Of a stretch of DNA of 64,000 nt, positions 28,494 to 38,560 are shown in pieces. The number at the start of each line of letters is the position of its first letter. The first letter of the stretch is position 1. The notes under the pieces are model-generated. The model worked only from the letters and a program-made list of their open reading frames with translations, searched no databases and had not been told where the DNA came from. The stretch lies in assembly GCF_900637195.1 (NCBI RefSeq), contig NZ_LR134356.1, positions 62,001 to 126,000 of the forward strand, in the 5' to 3' direction. A program made the translations under genes and the position numbers. The DNA comes from Mycolicibacterium aurum (lineage in GTDB: Bacteria; Actinomycetota; Actinomycetes; Mycobacteriales; Mycobacteriaceae).

Positions 28494-29432
28494 ATGACAA
28501 CGCTTCCCAGCGCCCCGATCGCGGACGAGGTGCCGCCCGGCTTCACCCGGCACACCGAGACGGCCAACTCGGTCACCATCGATTACGTGATCGGTGGGCA
28601 TGGACCGACTCTTGTTCTGCTCCATGGCTATCCGCAGTCGTGGTACGAATGGCGACACGTCATGCCCGCGCTGGCCGAGCACTACACCGTCATTGCTCCG
28701 AGTCTGCGTGGCGCAGGGCTCAGTGACGCACCGGGGAGCGGCTACGACAAGACGACGATGGCCGCGGACATCCACGCGCTACTCGTCGCGATCGATCGAC
28801 ATCGCGATATACGACTCGTCGGCCATGACATCGGCTTGATGGTCGCGTACGCCTACGCAGCCGAACATCCCGATGATGTCGTCAAACTCGTTCTCAGTGA
28901 GGCGTTCATCCCCCATCCGAGTATCTACGAATTCCCGGCGCTGTCTGCCGACGGGCCCGGGCCGTGGCACTTCGGTTTCTTCCTGTTGACCAACGGATTT
29001 CCCGAACAGCTGATCGCAGGCAACGAGACCGTGTGGGTCGACAGGTTCATTGACAGCTTGATGGTGGTGAAGGGCTCGATCACGCCTGAGGAGATCGAGG
29101 TCTACGCAAGCTTCCTGCGCGGTCCCGGACACCTCGCGGCCACGATCGAGTGGTTTCGCGCGTGGCCGGCCGACATGGTCGACAACGCCACTCGGCGGCA
29201 GACCAGGCTCGCCATGCCGGTCCTGGCCATCGGCGCCGACGGCAGCCTCGGTGATTTCGTCGCCACCAACGCCGAGAAGTACGCCGACGATGTCACCGCC
29301 GTCGTCGTCGCCGGTTCCGGACACTGGATCTACGAAGAGCATCCGGAGGAACTGACCCGCGTGCTCCTGGACTTCCTCGGAGACAACGGCGCCGGCAGCC
29401 GGCCGGTGGTTTCCGATCCCGTCCGCCGGTGA
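28494..29432 (+). CDS. alpha/beta hydrolase, epoxide-hydrolase-like
   Basis: This 312-residue alpha/beta hydrolase has an oxyanion segment HGYPQSW and the nucleophile elbow GHDIG with aspartate D112, as in epoxide hydrolases and haloalkane dehalogenases. The catalytic histidine is H277 (GSGHWIYEE). An Asp nucleophile with HGxP favours epoxide hydrolase; the substrate is not evident. A GGAG ribosome site precedes the ATG. The next gene starts within its stop. The 147 bases before it, after ptsI, show no clear element. Confidence 0.85.
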   Translation: MTTLPSAPIADEVPPGFTRHTETANSVTIDYVIGGHGPTLVLLHGYPQSWYEWRHVMPALAEHYTVIAPSLRGAGLSDAPGSGYDKTTMAADIHALLVAIDRHRDIRLVGHDIGLMVAYAYAAEHPDDVVKLVLSEAFIPHPSIYEFPALSADGPGPWHFGFFLLTNGFPEQLIAGNETVWVDRFIDSLMVVKGSITPEEIEVYASFLRGPGHLAATIEWFRAWPADMVDNATRRQTRLAMPVLAIGADGSLGDFVATNAEKYADDVTAVVVAGSGHWIYEEHPEELTRVLLDFLGDNGAGSRPVVSDPVRR

Positions 29433-30064
29433 ATCCACGGGCCGTGAGATATCCGTCGCAGGACGAGTTCGCGTCCGAGGTCACCGAGTGGTGGGACATA
29501 CCCGGCTGGTTCCACTGGCGCGAAGGTCAGGAGGAAGCCGTTGCCACCTTCCCGGAAGGAAGCACGTTCCTGGAAGTCGGGTCCTACCTCGGCCGCAGTC
29601 TGTGCTCGCTGGCCGACGTCGTACGCAGCTCGGGCCGCGACTACACGGTGGTCGGCGTCGACACCTGCCGCGGCAGCGGGCACGAGGGTCCGGCCAACAA
29701 GAATGCGCACGGTCCCGCGGTCGAGTTCGGTGGCGGAACGTTCGCAGGCCTGTTGCACCGCAACATCATCGCCTGTGGGTTCGCCGACACCGTGGACGTG
29801 TTGATCAGCTCCTCGCCCCGGGCGGCCGACTTCTTCAGCGACGGTTCGCTGGCATGGGTACACCTGGACGCCCGACACGACTACGACAGCGTCGCCGCCG
29901 ACATCGACGCGTGGGCGCCGAAGGTGATGCCGGGCGGCTGGCTCTCCGGCGACGACTACGACGACCGATTGTGGCCCGGTGTCGTCGGCGCGGTGCGGGA
30001 CAGGATGCCCGATGCGCACGGCTGGCTGACCGCGCAGTGGCGGTGGCTGAAGCCCGGGAATTAA
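29429..30064 (+). CDS. class I SAM-dependent methyltransferase (small)
   Basis: This 211-residue protein has a Rossmann methyltransferase motif I, FLEVGSYLGRS, at about residues 47-57, then VVGVDTC (acidic ribose-binding loop) and VHLDARHDYDSV. This resembles the Methyltransf_24 group. GTG start at 29429 overlaps the hydrolase stop (GTGA), which suggests the two form an operon. The substrate is unknown. Confidence 0.75.
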   Translation: MNPRAVRYPSQDEFASEVTEWWDIPGWFHWREGQEEAVATFPEGSTFLEVGSYLGRSLCSLADVVRSSGRDYTVVGVDTCRGSGHEGPANKNAHGPAVEFGGGTFAGLLHRNIIACGFADTVDVLISSSPRAADFFSDGSLAWVHLDARHDYDSVAADIDAWAPKVMPGGWLSGDDYDDRLWPGVVGAVRDRMPDAHGWLTAQWRWLKPGN

Positions 30065-30065
30065 T

Positions 30066-30079
30066 CGGACTATAGTCCG
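30066..30079. promoter_or_regulatory. 14-bp palindrome containing TATAGT before the pirin gene
   Basis: CGGACTATAGTCCG is a perfect palindrome with the -10-like TATAGT (30071-30076) at its centre. It lies 13 bases before the pirin ATG. A regulator bound here would occlude the promoter. No good -35 is visible. Confidence 0.5.
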
Positions 30080-30091
30080 GTTACTTCGACC

Positions 30092-31066
30092 ATGCCTGCA
30101 ATCACAGCCGATACGCTGACCCTGCCGCGCATTTCCGGGTCGGCTCCCACCGATACCGAACGCCCCGTGCGGTCGGTCACCAGCGGTCCGCGGGGGTACG
30201 AGGGCGAGGGTTTTCCCGTCGTCCGTGCCTTCGCGGGCGTCAGCGCACGTGACCTGGACCCGTTCGTGCACATGGACCAGATGGGGGAGGTCGAGTACCA
30301 ACCGGGCGAACCCCGCGGCACCGACTGGCATCCGCATCGCGGCTTCGAGACGGTCACGTACATGATCGACGGCCGCTTCGCACACCAGGACTCCCATGGC
30401 GGCGGCGGACTGATCGCCGACGGCGCCACCCAGTGGATGACCGCCGGCTCGGGAATCCTGCACATCGAGACCCCGCCCGCCGAACTCGTGGAGAGCGGCG
30501 GCTTGTTCCACGGGATCCAGCTGTGGGTGAATCTGCCCAAGAAGGACAAATTCGCCGCGCCGCGGTATCAGTCCATCGAAGGCAACCAGGTCACGCTGCT
30601 GGCATCCGATGACGGGGGCGCGCTGGTGCGCGTCATCGCCGGTGAGATCGACGGCAGGGGCGGGCCCGGAGACACGCACACACCGATCACGCTGGCGCAC
30701 GCCACCGTCGAGCCGGGCGCGCGACTGAATCTGCCGTGGAACCGCGATTTCAATGCGCTGGTGTACGTGCTGTCGGGCCGAGGGGCTGTCGGCCCCATCG
30801 GTCACCCGATCCAGCAGGGTCAGCTCGCGGTGTTCGGCCCGGGCGACCGCATCACGGTGGCCGCCGATGGTGCGCAGGACTCGAATCGTCCTGCTCTTGA
30901 GGTTCTCCTGTTGGGCGGCAGGCCGATTCGCGAGCCTGTCTTCCAGTACGGACCGTTCGTGATGAACTCGAAGTCCGAACTCGTCCAGGCGATGGAGGAC
31001 TTCAATGCAGGCAAGTTCGGCACCATTCCGCCGAACGCGCTGATGCCGCACCGGCCGCTGCGCTGA
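30092..31066 (+). CDS. pirin family protein
   Basis: This pirin-type bicupin has 324 residues, and some members have quercetinase activity. The metal-binding segment DWHPHRGFETVTYM is at about residues 76-89. Further pirin signatures are SGILHIETPP and GGLFHGIQLWVNLPK. Because a palindromic promoter lies just upstream, it is probably its own transcription unit. The substrate is unknown. Confidence 0.88.
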   Translation: MPAITADTLTLPRISGSAPTDTERPVRSVTSGPRGYEGEGFPVVRAFAGVSARDLDPFVHMDQMGEVEYQPGEPRGTDWHPHRGFETVTYMIDGRFAHQDSHGGGGLIADGATQWMTAGSGILHIETPPAELVESGGLFHGIQLWVNLPKKDKFAAPRYQSIEGNQVTLLASDDGGALVRVIAGEIDGRGGPGDTHTPITLAHATVEPGARLNLPWNRDFNALVYVLSGRGAVGPIGHPIQQGQLAVFGPGDRITVAADGAQDSNRPALEVLLLGGRPIREPVFQYGPFVMNSKSELVQAMEDFNAGKFGTIPPNALMPHRPLR

Positions 31067-31070
31067 CGGG

Positions 31071-33221
31071 TCAGGAGGTCGCGGGCTGGAGCGGATAGAT
31101 CAGCTCCAGCTCGCCGATCGCCGCCGCCGCCGTCAGCAAAGGCAGGGCCGCCGACACCCCCAGGTCGTCGACGCGAGCCTCGGACCGCAACGCCCGCACG
31201 AAGTCCTCGCTGATCGGCGCCACCGGGTCGGCGGGATCGAAGGTGCCGGTGACCCGTTCGTAGATCGCCTCGACGTGCTCCTCCACCACGGCGCGCACCC
31301 CCGGATACGCGCCGAGAGGTGGGGGAGTGGGGATGTCGGCGATCAGATCGGCCGCCATGCGCAACCGGATCGCCCGGTTGAACGAGCGCACGATGGGGGC
31401 GCGGAAGTCCGTCTCCCCGCTGCTCTCTGAAAGATATTGCCGCACAGCGTCATCAGCGACACGCGAAGCCGCCAACGCATCGTGGCTCAACGTCCAGACC
31501 TCGTCGTTGCGCTCCTCGTAGGCGCCCCGGGTGATCCGCAGGACCGCGGCGCGCAGGTACCTGGCGGACAGCGCGCGGGACGAATCGATCGCTCGTGTCA
31601 CCGAGGCGGTCGCGCCGCGCGGCCACAACAGCAGTGAAACCACCACGCCCACAGCGGCTCCCACAAGGACGTCCTCCACGCGGATCAGCCCGACCGCCCA
31701 TCCGGTGGGCACGATCAGGTTGAAGAAGATCAGCACCATCATCGTGAACGCGGCCTGGGCCGCGGTGAACGACGCGATCTCCGGCACGTACGCCGACCCG
31801 AAGACCACCAGCGGCATCAGCATCCACAACACGACCGGGTCGACGCCCACCAGGCTGATCAGCACCGCGCCGAGCAGGAAGCCGATGCCGGTGCCGATCA
31901 CCGCGCGCCACACCCGGGTACCTGTGGTCAGCGCGCTGCTGCGCAGCACCGACAGTGCCCCGAGAACCACCCAGAAGCCGTGCTCGACGGGGAACAGGTG
32001 CGTGACCGCCACGGCCAGCGCGAGGCCGAGGCCGGTGCGCAGGCTGTTCCGGACCGCCACCGATCGATTCTCGACGAAACCCGACGTGATCTGGGCGGCC
32101 GCAACGGTTTCGGGCAGTAGGCGGTCCGATGCGCCGGTCGGCGGGAGCCGGCGTCCCAGGGCGCGCGCCCACACGGGTCGAGCGTCTGCAGCGGCTGCCG
32201 CCGCGATGACGCGCCCGGTGGCGCTGACGGTTGCCGCGATGGTTCGCCGCCGCAACAGATCGCGCCCCAGCTCGACGGCGTCGTCGTCATCGGCGACCCC
32301 GAGGATCGCGTCGAGGTCCTCACGCCACCGTCCGCGAGCCAGCGTGCGCAGCGTCATCAGCGCCGCCTCCAGGTCGGCCCTGGCAAGGTCGCGGTCGGCA
32401 CCCTTGGCAATGCGCAGCACGGCCGCGGAGCAGCGGAGCACCCGCACCACGGCAGGCTTGTCGCGCAGCGTCACACCGCCGGGTTGACCCGTTCTGTCGG
32501 CCACCCACTCCAGATCGTCGACCACGCGAACCAGGGCCCGGCTGCCCGCCGTCAGCCCGACCGGCCGGAAGTCGGCGCCCAGGAACGTCTCTCGCAGTGC
32601 GTCCATCGCCCGGCCCACGTCGGCGGCCGTCGCCTCGCCGTCCAGCCGGTCGGCGAGGGTGCTGCAGGCCCGCGCCGCCCGGCGGCGCAACTGGCCGTGG
32701 TGGCGAGGTGCCAGCACGAACAGCGCGGCGGGAACGCAGACCGCCAGGGCGATCGCCCACCCGAGGAGCCGCTCCCCGATCGGACCGGGTGGTGTGCAGG
32801 CGGGCAGCACGAATGTCAGCAGCGTGGCGCGCTGGCCGGCGGCGATCGTCTCGCTGAGCACACCGGAGAAGGTCACCGCCACCCCGATCACGAACATGCC
32901 CAGCACCGCGGCCCACGGAAGGGGGGCGACGAGCGTTCCGAGGGTGATCAGGATGGACCCGTTGATACCGAGCCCGGCGTAGGCGACCGCCCGGTTCTGC
33001 CGGTTGCCAGGGAAATCGGAGAAGACGAGCAGCGCCACCGACCCGAAGATCGTGAACAGCGGTGTCTGGGCGTTGCCACCGGCGACGGCGAAGCTCACCG
33101 CGGCGGCCAGGGGCACCACCGTCGCGGCGCGCACCGCGCGACGCAGCGCGTCGTTGTCCGGATCGCGTTGCGCGACGCGGCGTATCACGCGAAAACGCAG
33201 CTCATGCAGCCATTTGGGCAT
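31071..33221 (-). CDS. FUSC-family membrane protein
   Basis: This fusaric-acid-resistance-like (FUSC) integral membrane protein is a possible exporter of aromatic acids (716 residues). Two hydrophobic blocks, at about residues 30-185 and 395-555, are separated by a soluble domain, the usual FUSC layout. The start ATG at 33221 (MPKWLHELRF) is chosen because it overlaps the upstream gene's stop (TGATG). It converges with the pirin gene, four bases apart. Confidence 0.8.
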   Translation of the reverse strand: MPKWLHELRFRVIRRVAQRDPDNDALRRAVRAATVVPLAAAVSFAVAGGNAQTPLFTIFGSVALLVFSDFPGNRQNRAVAYAGLGINGSILITLGTLVAPLPWAAVLGMFVIGVAVTFSGVLSETIAAGQRATLLTFVLPACTPPGPIGERLLGWAIALAVCVPAALFVLAPRHHGQLRRRAARACSTLADRLDGEATAADVGRAMDALRETFLGADFRPVGLTAGSRALVRVVDDLEWVADRTGQPGGVTLRDKPAVVRVLRCSAAVLRIAKGADRDLARADLEAALMTLRTLARGRWREDLDAILGVADDDDAVELGRDLLRRRTIAATVSATGRVIAAAAAADARPVWARALGRRLPPTGASDRLLPETVAAAQITSGFVENRSVAVRNSLRTGLGLALAVAVTHLFPVEHGFWVVLGALSVLRSSALTTGTRVWRAVIGTGIGFLLGAVLISLVGVDPVVLWMLMPLVVFGSAYVPEIASFTAAQAAFTMMVLIFFNLIVPTGWAVGLIRVEDVLVGAAVGVVVSLLLWPRGATASVTRAIDSSRALSARYLRAAVLRITRGAYEERNDEVWTLSHDALAASRVADDAVRQYLSESSGETDFRAPIVRSFNRAIRLRMAADLIADIPTPPPLGAYPGVRAVVEEHVEAIYERVTGTFDPADPVAPISEDFVRALRSEARVDDLGVSAALPLLTAAAAIGELELIYPLQPATS

Positions 33222-33733
33222 CAGTGTGCGAGCACCTTGATACCGATCACGAGAAGTCCCACGCCCGTGAGTAAGAGAACCGTCACAATTTGCTGCCACC
33301 ACCGCAGTCGCGTCCGGCGGACGGCCAGCAGGGCTATCAGCGCGAGTTCGCCGACCAGGATCCACTTGGCGACCCACATCGCCGAATGAGTCTGGAGCAG
33401 GCCGATGCCCGCCGCGCCGAGTGCCAGCAGCGGGAGCACACCCGCCAGCAGGATCTGGCCGGACGCTTGCAGCATGCGCAACGCCTCGAGACCCCGTGGC
33501 GCCCGCTCGTGCACGGCCGTGTGGGCAACCCAGTCGGCGAGCAGGCTGGCCGCCCAGAGCCCGCCCATGGTGACTGCGACGTCGAGCACCCGGGCCCAGG
33601 CGCTGGTGTCGTCGCCGGTGTAGCGCGTCAGGACCACGAGGGTCGCCAGACAGGAGATCGCGCCGTAGAGGCGCTCGCGCAGCATCGCGACGACGTGCTC
33701 GGTGGAGGCCTCGGCCTCGGTGGTCTCACTCAT
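33221..33733 (-). CDS. small membrane protein of unknown function
   Basis: I do not recognise this 170-residue protein. It has about four hydrophobic segments (near residues 23-37, 55-68, 92-112 and 120-165) and a cytoplasmic acidic N-terminus. It lies between a TetR regulator (8-base overlap) and a FUSC protein (1-base overlap), so the three form an operon. It may assist or be regulated with the FUSC protein. Confidence 0.75.
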   Translation of the reverse strand: MSETTEAEASTEHVVAMLRERLYGAISCLATLVVLTRYTGDDTSAWARVLDVAVTMGGLWAASLLADWVAHTAVHERAPRGLEALRMLQASGQILLAGVLPLLALGAAGIGLLQTHSAMWVAKWILVGELALIALLAVRRTRLRWWQQIVTVLLLTGVGLLVIGIKVLAH

Positions 33734-34292
33734 CGTCGGGCACCGTGCTGAAGCGGCCGGAGTCGAGTGCCTCCAGCAGCTGTTCGGCGAGCCAGCGCAA
33801 TCCCGGCGTATCCGACGGCAGGATCGCCTGTTCGTAGCCGACCAGCAGGTATACCGCCCACGCCGCGAACAGGTCCGCCTGACGATTGTTCTGCAGGATA
33901 TGCAGTGCCGAGTCGTGCATCGCGTCGAAGCGTTGTCGGTCGACCGCGGCCTGCACGGCGCGGACCTCGGGGTCGATGGCGCCCCACACCCGGATAGCGG
34001 CCTCCGCGCCGTGGGGCAGCGTCAGCCCGGCCTCGAGGAACCTGCCGATCCGTCGGCGGGGGTCGGGCTCGTCCTGGACCGCGTCGACCACCCGCACCGT
34101 CATGCCCTGCTGCCAGTGCGCCACCAGCTGCCGTGTGTACGCCGACCAGTTGGTGAAGTAGTGGTAGAACGAGCCGGTGGTGACGCCGAGCCGGTGACAT
34201 ACCTCGGCCAGCTTCAGGCCGCCGTACCCCAGGTCGGAGAGGACTTCGAGGCCCGCGTCGAAGAACGCCTCCCGCGATTCAACCGCCCCCAT
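33726..34292 (-). CDS. TetR-family regulator
   Basis: This 188-residue TetR-type repressor has the helix-turn-helix LKLAEVCHRLGVTTGSFYHYF near the N-terminus. ATG 34292 (MGAVESREAFFDAG) is preferred over an earlier start at 34391, since the family begins shortly before the first helix. It leads an operon with the small membrane protein and FUSC gene, and probably represses them. It diverges from another TetR gene 167 bases away. Confidence 0.85.
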   Translation of the reverse strand: MGAVESREAFFDAGLEVLSDLGYGGLKLAEVCHRLGVTTGSFYHYFTNWSAYTRQLVAHWQQGMTVRVVDAVQDEPDPRRRIGRFLEAGLTLPHGAEAAIRVWGAIDPEVRAVQAAVDRQRFDAMHDSALHILQNNRQADLFAAWAVYLLVGYEQAILPSDTPGLRWLAEQLLEALDSGRFSTVPDDE

Positions 34293-34429
34293 ACGACAAA
34301 ACCCTAGTTCGCGAGCGCCCGATGGGACGTGAGCTATCTCGGGGCCGGCGCTGCGCCGAGCCCGCCGCTGGCGCAACTGTGTTTGCTGCACGGTCTCTCT
34401 CGGGTAACGGGTCGATGCCGCGTGAACAA

Positions 34430-34450
34430 GTGCCAGGTGAGCTGTGGCAC
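34430..34450. promoter_or_regulatory. inverted-repeat operator candidate between divergent TetR genes
   Basis: GTGCCA (34430-34435) and TGGCAC (34445-34450) form a perfect inverted repeat with a 9-base spacer, ten bases before the GTG start of the rightward TetR gene. A second perfect palindrome, GCCGTATACGGC, covers 34462-34473 inside its first codons. Confidence 0.4.
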
Positions 34451-34459
34451 AATTTGACC

Positions 34460-35095
34460 GTGCCGTATACGGCTAGTCGAGGTCCAGGACGTCCTCCCGC
34501 AGCGAAGGCAGCTGAAACACGGGAGCGCATTCTGCATGCCGCTCGCGAGGTGTTCAGCGAACTCGGATACGATGCCGCGACGTTTCAGGCAATCGCCATT
34601 CGTGCAGATCTGACCCGTCCCGCCATCAATCACTACTTCGCCAGCAAACGCGTTCTGTGGGCTGAGGTGGTCGAGCAGACCAACACCACGATTGTTAGCG
34701 CGGGCATCGCCAGGGCGCAGGAGCAGACGACGCTGATCGATCGGTTGTCGGCCTTCCTGTCGGTGGCGACGCAGGCGGACTCCGAGGACCGCTCGGCGGC
34801 CGCCTTTCTGGTGACGTCGGTGCTCGAGTCGCAGCGGCATCCCGAACTCAACAACGACGCACACGACTCCCTGAAGAACTCGCGGGCGTTCGTCTCCTGG
34901 GCGGTCAACGACGCCATCACCCGCGGTGAACTGAGTACCGACACCGATATCGACCACCTGGTGGAGATGCTGGTCGCGGTCGTCTGGGGCATGGGCTTCT
35001 ACTCGGGATTCGTCTCGGACCGCACCGATCTCGGCGCGGTGGTGCACAAGCTTGAGCTGTTGCTGGCCAACAAACTCTGGAACCTGAGCGAATAA
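34460..35095 (+). CDS. TetR-family regulator (Rv0144-like)
   Basis: This 211-residue TetR-type regulator from GTG 34460 has the helix-turn-helix ATFQAIAIRADLTRPAINHYF at about residues 42-62. An in-frame ATG at 34415 and an earlier one at 34322 are alternatives; the GTG gives the short basic N-terminus VPYTASRGPGRPP. Its position before a SAM methyltransferase, aldehyde dehydrogenase, SDR and quinone oxidoreductase equals Rv0144 in the M. tuberculosis order. The target is unknown. The 142 bases after it contain a TATAGAT near 35185 that may serve the next gene. Confidence 0.85.
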   Translation: MPYTASRGPGRPPAAKAAETRERILHAAREVFSELGYDAATFQAIAIRADLTRPAINHYFASKRVLWAEVVEQTNTTIVSAGIARAQEQTTLIDRLSAFLSVATQADSEDRSAAAFLVTSVLESQRHPELNNDAHDSLKNSRAFVSWAVNDAITRGELSTDTDIDHLVEMLVAVVWGMGFYSGFVSDRTDLGAVVHKLELLLANKLWNLSE

Positions 35096-35207
35096 GGTCG
35101 GCCGGCACCGCTAGCTGCGCGTTTTCTGTGAGTTTGGGCCTCAGGCCTGTGTCCTGGCCCACAGCAACGGCAGTGCGCCCCTCGTTATAGATAGCCTGGC
35201 GAAGTAA

Positions 35208-36167
<960 letters not shown>

Positions 36168-36185
36168 GCTGACAGGCGCCTATGC

Positions 36186-36203
36186 ACCAACCGGGTGGTT
36201 GGT
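36186..36203. promoter_or_regulatory. palindromic operator candidate before the aldehyde dehydrogenase gene
   Basis: ACCAACC-GGGT-GGTTGGT is a perfect 7-bp inverted repeat, 40 bases before the ATG. It is followed by TAGGAT (36204-36209), a possible -10. The pattern is typical of TetR-family sites. Confidence 0.5.
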
Positions 36204-36242
36204 TAGGATTCGGGGCACGCCAAGGTCAGAAGGGACCCCATC

Positions 36243-37658
36243 ATGACCACCGAATCCGTCGTAGGCCTCCACGCCGACAGCAGCGCCGGCGGCGCCGACA
36301 TTCCCGCCGTCGTCCGCAAGCTCCGGGACACCTTTGCCACCGGCCGCACCCGCAGCGTCGAATGGCGCAAGCAGCAACTGCACGCGCTCGAGCGGCTGAT
36401 GTCCGAGAACGAAGGCGCCATCGCCGATGCGCTGGAGAAAGATCTGGGCCGGTCGCCGTTCGAGGCGTGGTTGGCCGACGTCGCCAGCACCGCCGGAGAG
36501 GCCGCGTTCGCGGCGAAGAACGTCGGCAAGTGGATGAAGCGCCGCCACCGTCTGCTGGAGATGTCGCAGCTGCCCGGCCGCGGGTGGGTGGAGTACGAGC
36601 CCTTCGGCACGGTGCTGGTGATCGGCGCGTGGAACTTCCCGTTCGCGCTGACTCTCGGGCCTGCCGTCGGCGCCATCGCCGCGGGAAACACCGTGGTGCT
36701 CAAGCCTTCTGAAGTCGCCCCCGCGTCCTCGGCCCTGATGGCCGAGCTGGTTCCGCGCTACTTGGACAACGATGCCATCGCCGTCATCGAAGGCGACGGC
36801 GCGGTCAGCCAGGAGCTCATCGCCCAGGGCTTCGACCACCTGATCTTCACCGGTGGAACCGAGATCGGCCGCCGCGTCTACGAAGGCGCCGCGGCGCACC
36901 TGACCCCGGTGACCCTCGAGCTGGGCGGCAAGAGCCCGGTGATCGTCGCCGCCGACGCCGATGTCGAGGTGGCCGCGAAGCGCATCGCCTGGACCAAGCT
37001 GATCAACTCCGGCCAGATCTGCATCGCCCCGGACTACGTGCTCGCCGACGCGTCCATCCGCGACCGGCTCGTCGACGAACTGCGCAAGACCATCGACACG
37101 TTCGAGGCCGGGAATTCCGGCGGCAAGCAGATCGTCAACGAACGCCACTTCAACCGGCTGGCCAATGCGCTGGCCGCCACCAAGGGCACCGTCGCCGTGG
37201 GTGGCGGCACCGACGCGGTGAGCCTCAAGATCCAGCCGACGGTCGTCGTGGATCCCGACCCGGCCGAGCCGCTGATGACCGACGAGATCTTCGGGCCCAT
37301 CCTGCCCGTCGTCACCGTCCAAAACCTGGATGAGGCAATCACTTTCGTCAACTCGCGGCCCAAGCCGCTGGCTGCCTACCTGTTCGCCAAGGCCAAGGCG
37401 GTGCAGGAACGGGTTGTCAAGGAAGTGCCCGCGGGCGGCATGCTCATCAACCACCTGCTGTTCCACTTCGCCACGCACAAGCTGCCCTTCGGCGGCGTCG
37501 GGCCGTCCGGCATGGGGGCGTACCACGGCAAGTTCGGCTTCGAGACATTCAGCCACCGCAAGTCGGTGATGGCCAAGCCAACCCGACCCGACCTCACGGC
37601 CCTGATCTACCCGCCGTATACAGAGAAGGCGTGGAAGCTGGCCCGCAAGCTGTTCTAG
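36243..37658 (+). CDS. aldehyde dehydrogenase (Rv0147-like)
   Basis: This NAD(P)-dependent aldehyde dehydrogenase oxidises an aldehyde to an acid (471 residues). The general base is E226 (LELGGKSP) and the nucleophile C260 (SGQICIAP), 34 residues apart as in the superfamily. The NAD segment FTGGTEIGRR is present. The C-terminus PYTEKAWKLARKLF resembles class 3 fatty-aldehyde dehydrogenases. AAGGGA precedes the ATG. SDR and oxidoreductase genes follow closely, in the same order as Rv0147-Rv0149. Confidence 0.93.
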   Translation: MTTESVVGLHADSSAGGADIPAVVRKLRDTFATGRTRSVEWRKQQLHALERLMSENEGAIADALEKDLGRSPFEAWLADVASTAGEAAFAAKNVGKWMKRRHRLLEMSQLPGRGWVEYEPFGTVLVIGAWNFPFALTLGPAVGAIAAGNTVVLKPSEVAPASSALMAELVPRYLDNDAIAVIEGDGAVSQELIAQGFDHLIFTGGTEIGRRVYEGAAAHLTPVTLELGGKSPVIVAADADVEVAAKRIAWTKLINSGQICIAPDYVLADASIRDRLVDELRKTIDTFEAGNSGGKQIVNERHFNRLANALAATKGTVAVGGGTDAVSLKIQPTVVVDPDPAEPLMTDEIFGPILPVVTVQNLDEAITFVNSRPKPLAAYLFAKAKAVQERVVKEVPAGGMLINHLLFHFATHKLPFGGVGPSGMGAYHGKFGFETFSHRKSVMAKPTRPDLTALIYPPYTEKAWKLARKLF

Positions 37659-37695
37659 CCGGCCCACACCCCATCCGATCGAGAGAGGAACACCA

Positions 37696-38559
37696 GTGCC
37701 AGGAGTGCAGGATCGTGTCATCGTCGTCACGGGCGCCGGAGGCGGACTTGGGCGCGAGTACGCGCTGACGCTTGCCCGGGAGGGTGCCAGCGTCGTCGTC
37801 AACGACCTCGGCGGAGCGCGCGACGGTACCGGTGCCGGGTCTGCCATGGCCGACGACGTGGTCAAGGAGATCAAGGACGCCGGCGGCCGCGCCGTCGCCA
37901 ACTACGATTCCGTCGCCGAGCCCGAGGGCGCTGCCAACATCATCAAGACCGCCGTCGACGAGTTCGGTAAGGTCGACGGCGTCGTCAGCAACGCTGGCAT
38001 CCTGCGCGACGGCACCTTCCACAAGATGGAGTTCGGCAACTGGGACGCCGTGCTCAAGGTGCACCTCTACGGCGGGTACAACGTGATCCGCGCCGCGTGG
38101 CCGCACTTCCGCGAGAACGGCTTCGGCCGCGTCGTGGTCGCCACGTCGACCAGCGGTCTGTTCGGCAACTTCGGCCAGGCCAACTACGGAGCGGCCAAGC
38201 TCGGCCTCGTCGGGTTGATCAACACGCTGTCCCAGGAGGGCGCGAAGTACAACATCAAGGCCAACGCCGTCGCGCCGATCGCCGCCACCCGGATGACGCA
38301 GGACATCCTGCCGCCCGAGGTCTTCGAGAAGCTGACCCCCGAATACGTGGCGCCGGTGGTGGCGTACCTGTGCACCGAGGAGAACCCGGACACCGCATCG
38401 GTGTTCATCGTCGGTGGCGGCAAGGTGCAGCGGGTGGCGCTGTTCCAGAACAGCGGCGTGACGTTCACCGAGGTGCCCTCGGTCGACGACATCGCGGGCA
38501 AATGGGGCGAGATCACCGACCTGTCGGCGGCCGAGCGGGCCACCTTCAGCCTCGGCTGA
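37696..38559 (+). CDS. short-chain dehydrogenase/reductase (Rv0148-like)
   Basis: This 287-residue SDR resembles the 3-hydroxyacyl-CoA dehydrogenase domain of peroxisomal multifunctional enzymes. The NAD-binding motif TGAGGGLG is at about residues 12-19, NAG is in VSNAGIL, and the active-site pair is Y164/K168 (ANYGAAK). GTG start at 37696 is preceded by AGAGAGGAA. One base separates its stop from the next gene. The likely role is beta-oxidation of an unknown acyl chain. Confidence 0.92.
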   Translation: MPGVQDRVIVVTGAGGGLGREYALTLAREGASVVVNDLGGARDGTGAGSAMADDVVKEIKDAGGRAVANYDSVAEPEGAANIIKTAVDEFGKVDGVVSNAGILRDGTFHKMEFGNWDAVLKVHLYGGYNVIRAAWPHFRENGFGRVVVATSTSGLFGNFGQANYGAAKLGLVGLINTLSQEGAKYNIKANAVAPIAATRMTQDILPPEVFEKLTPEYVAPVVAYLCTEENPDTASVFIVGGGKVQRVALFQNSGVTFTEVPSVDDIAGKWGEITDLSAAERATFSLG

Positions 38560-38560
38560 C

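Noticed and set aside
28347..28500. Possible small reverse gene after ptsI
   Set aside because: A GGAGG is only two bases from the ATG, and the frame runs antisense into ptsI without a recognisable product.
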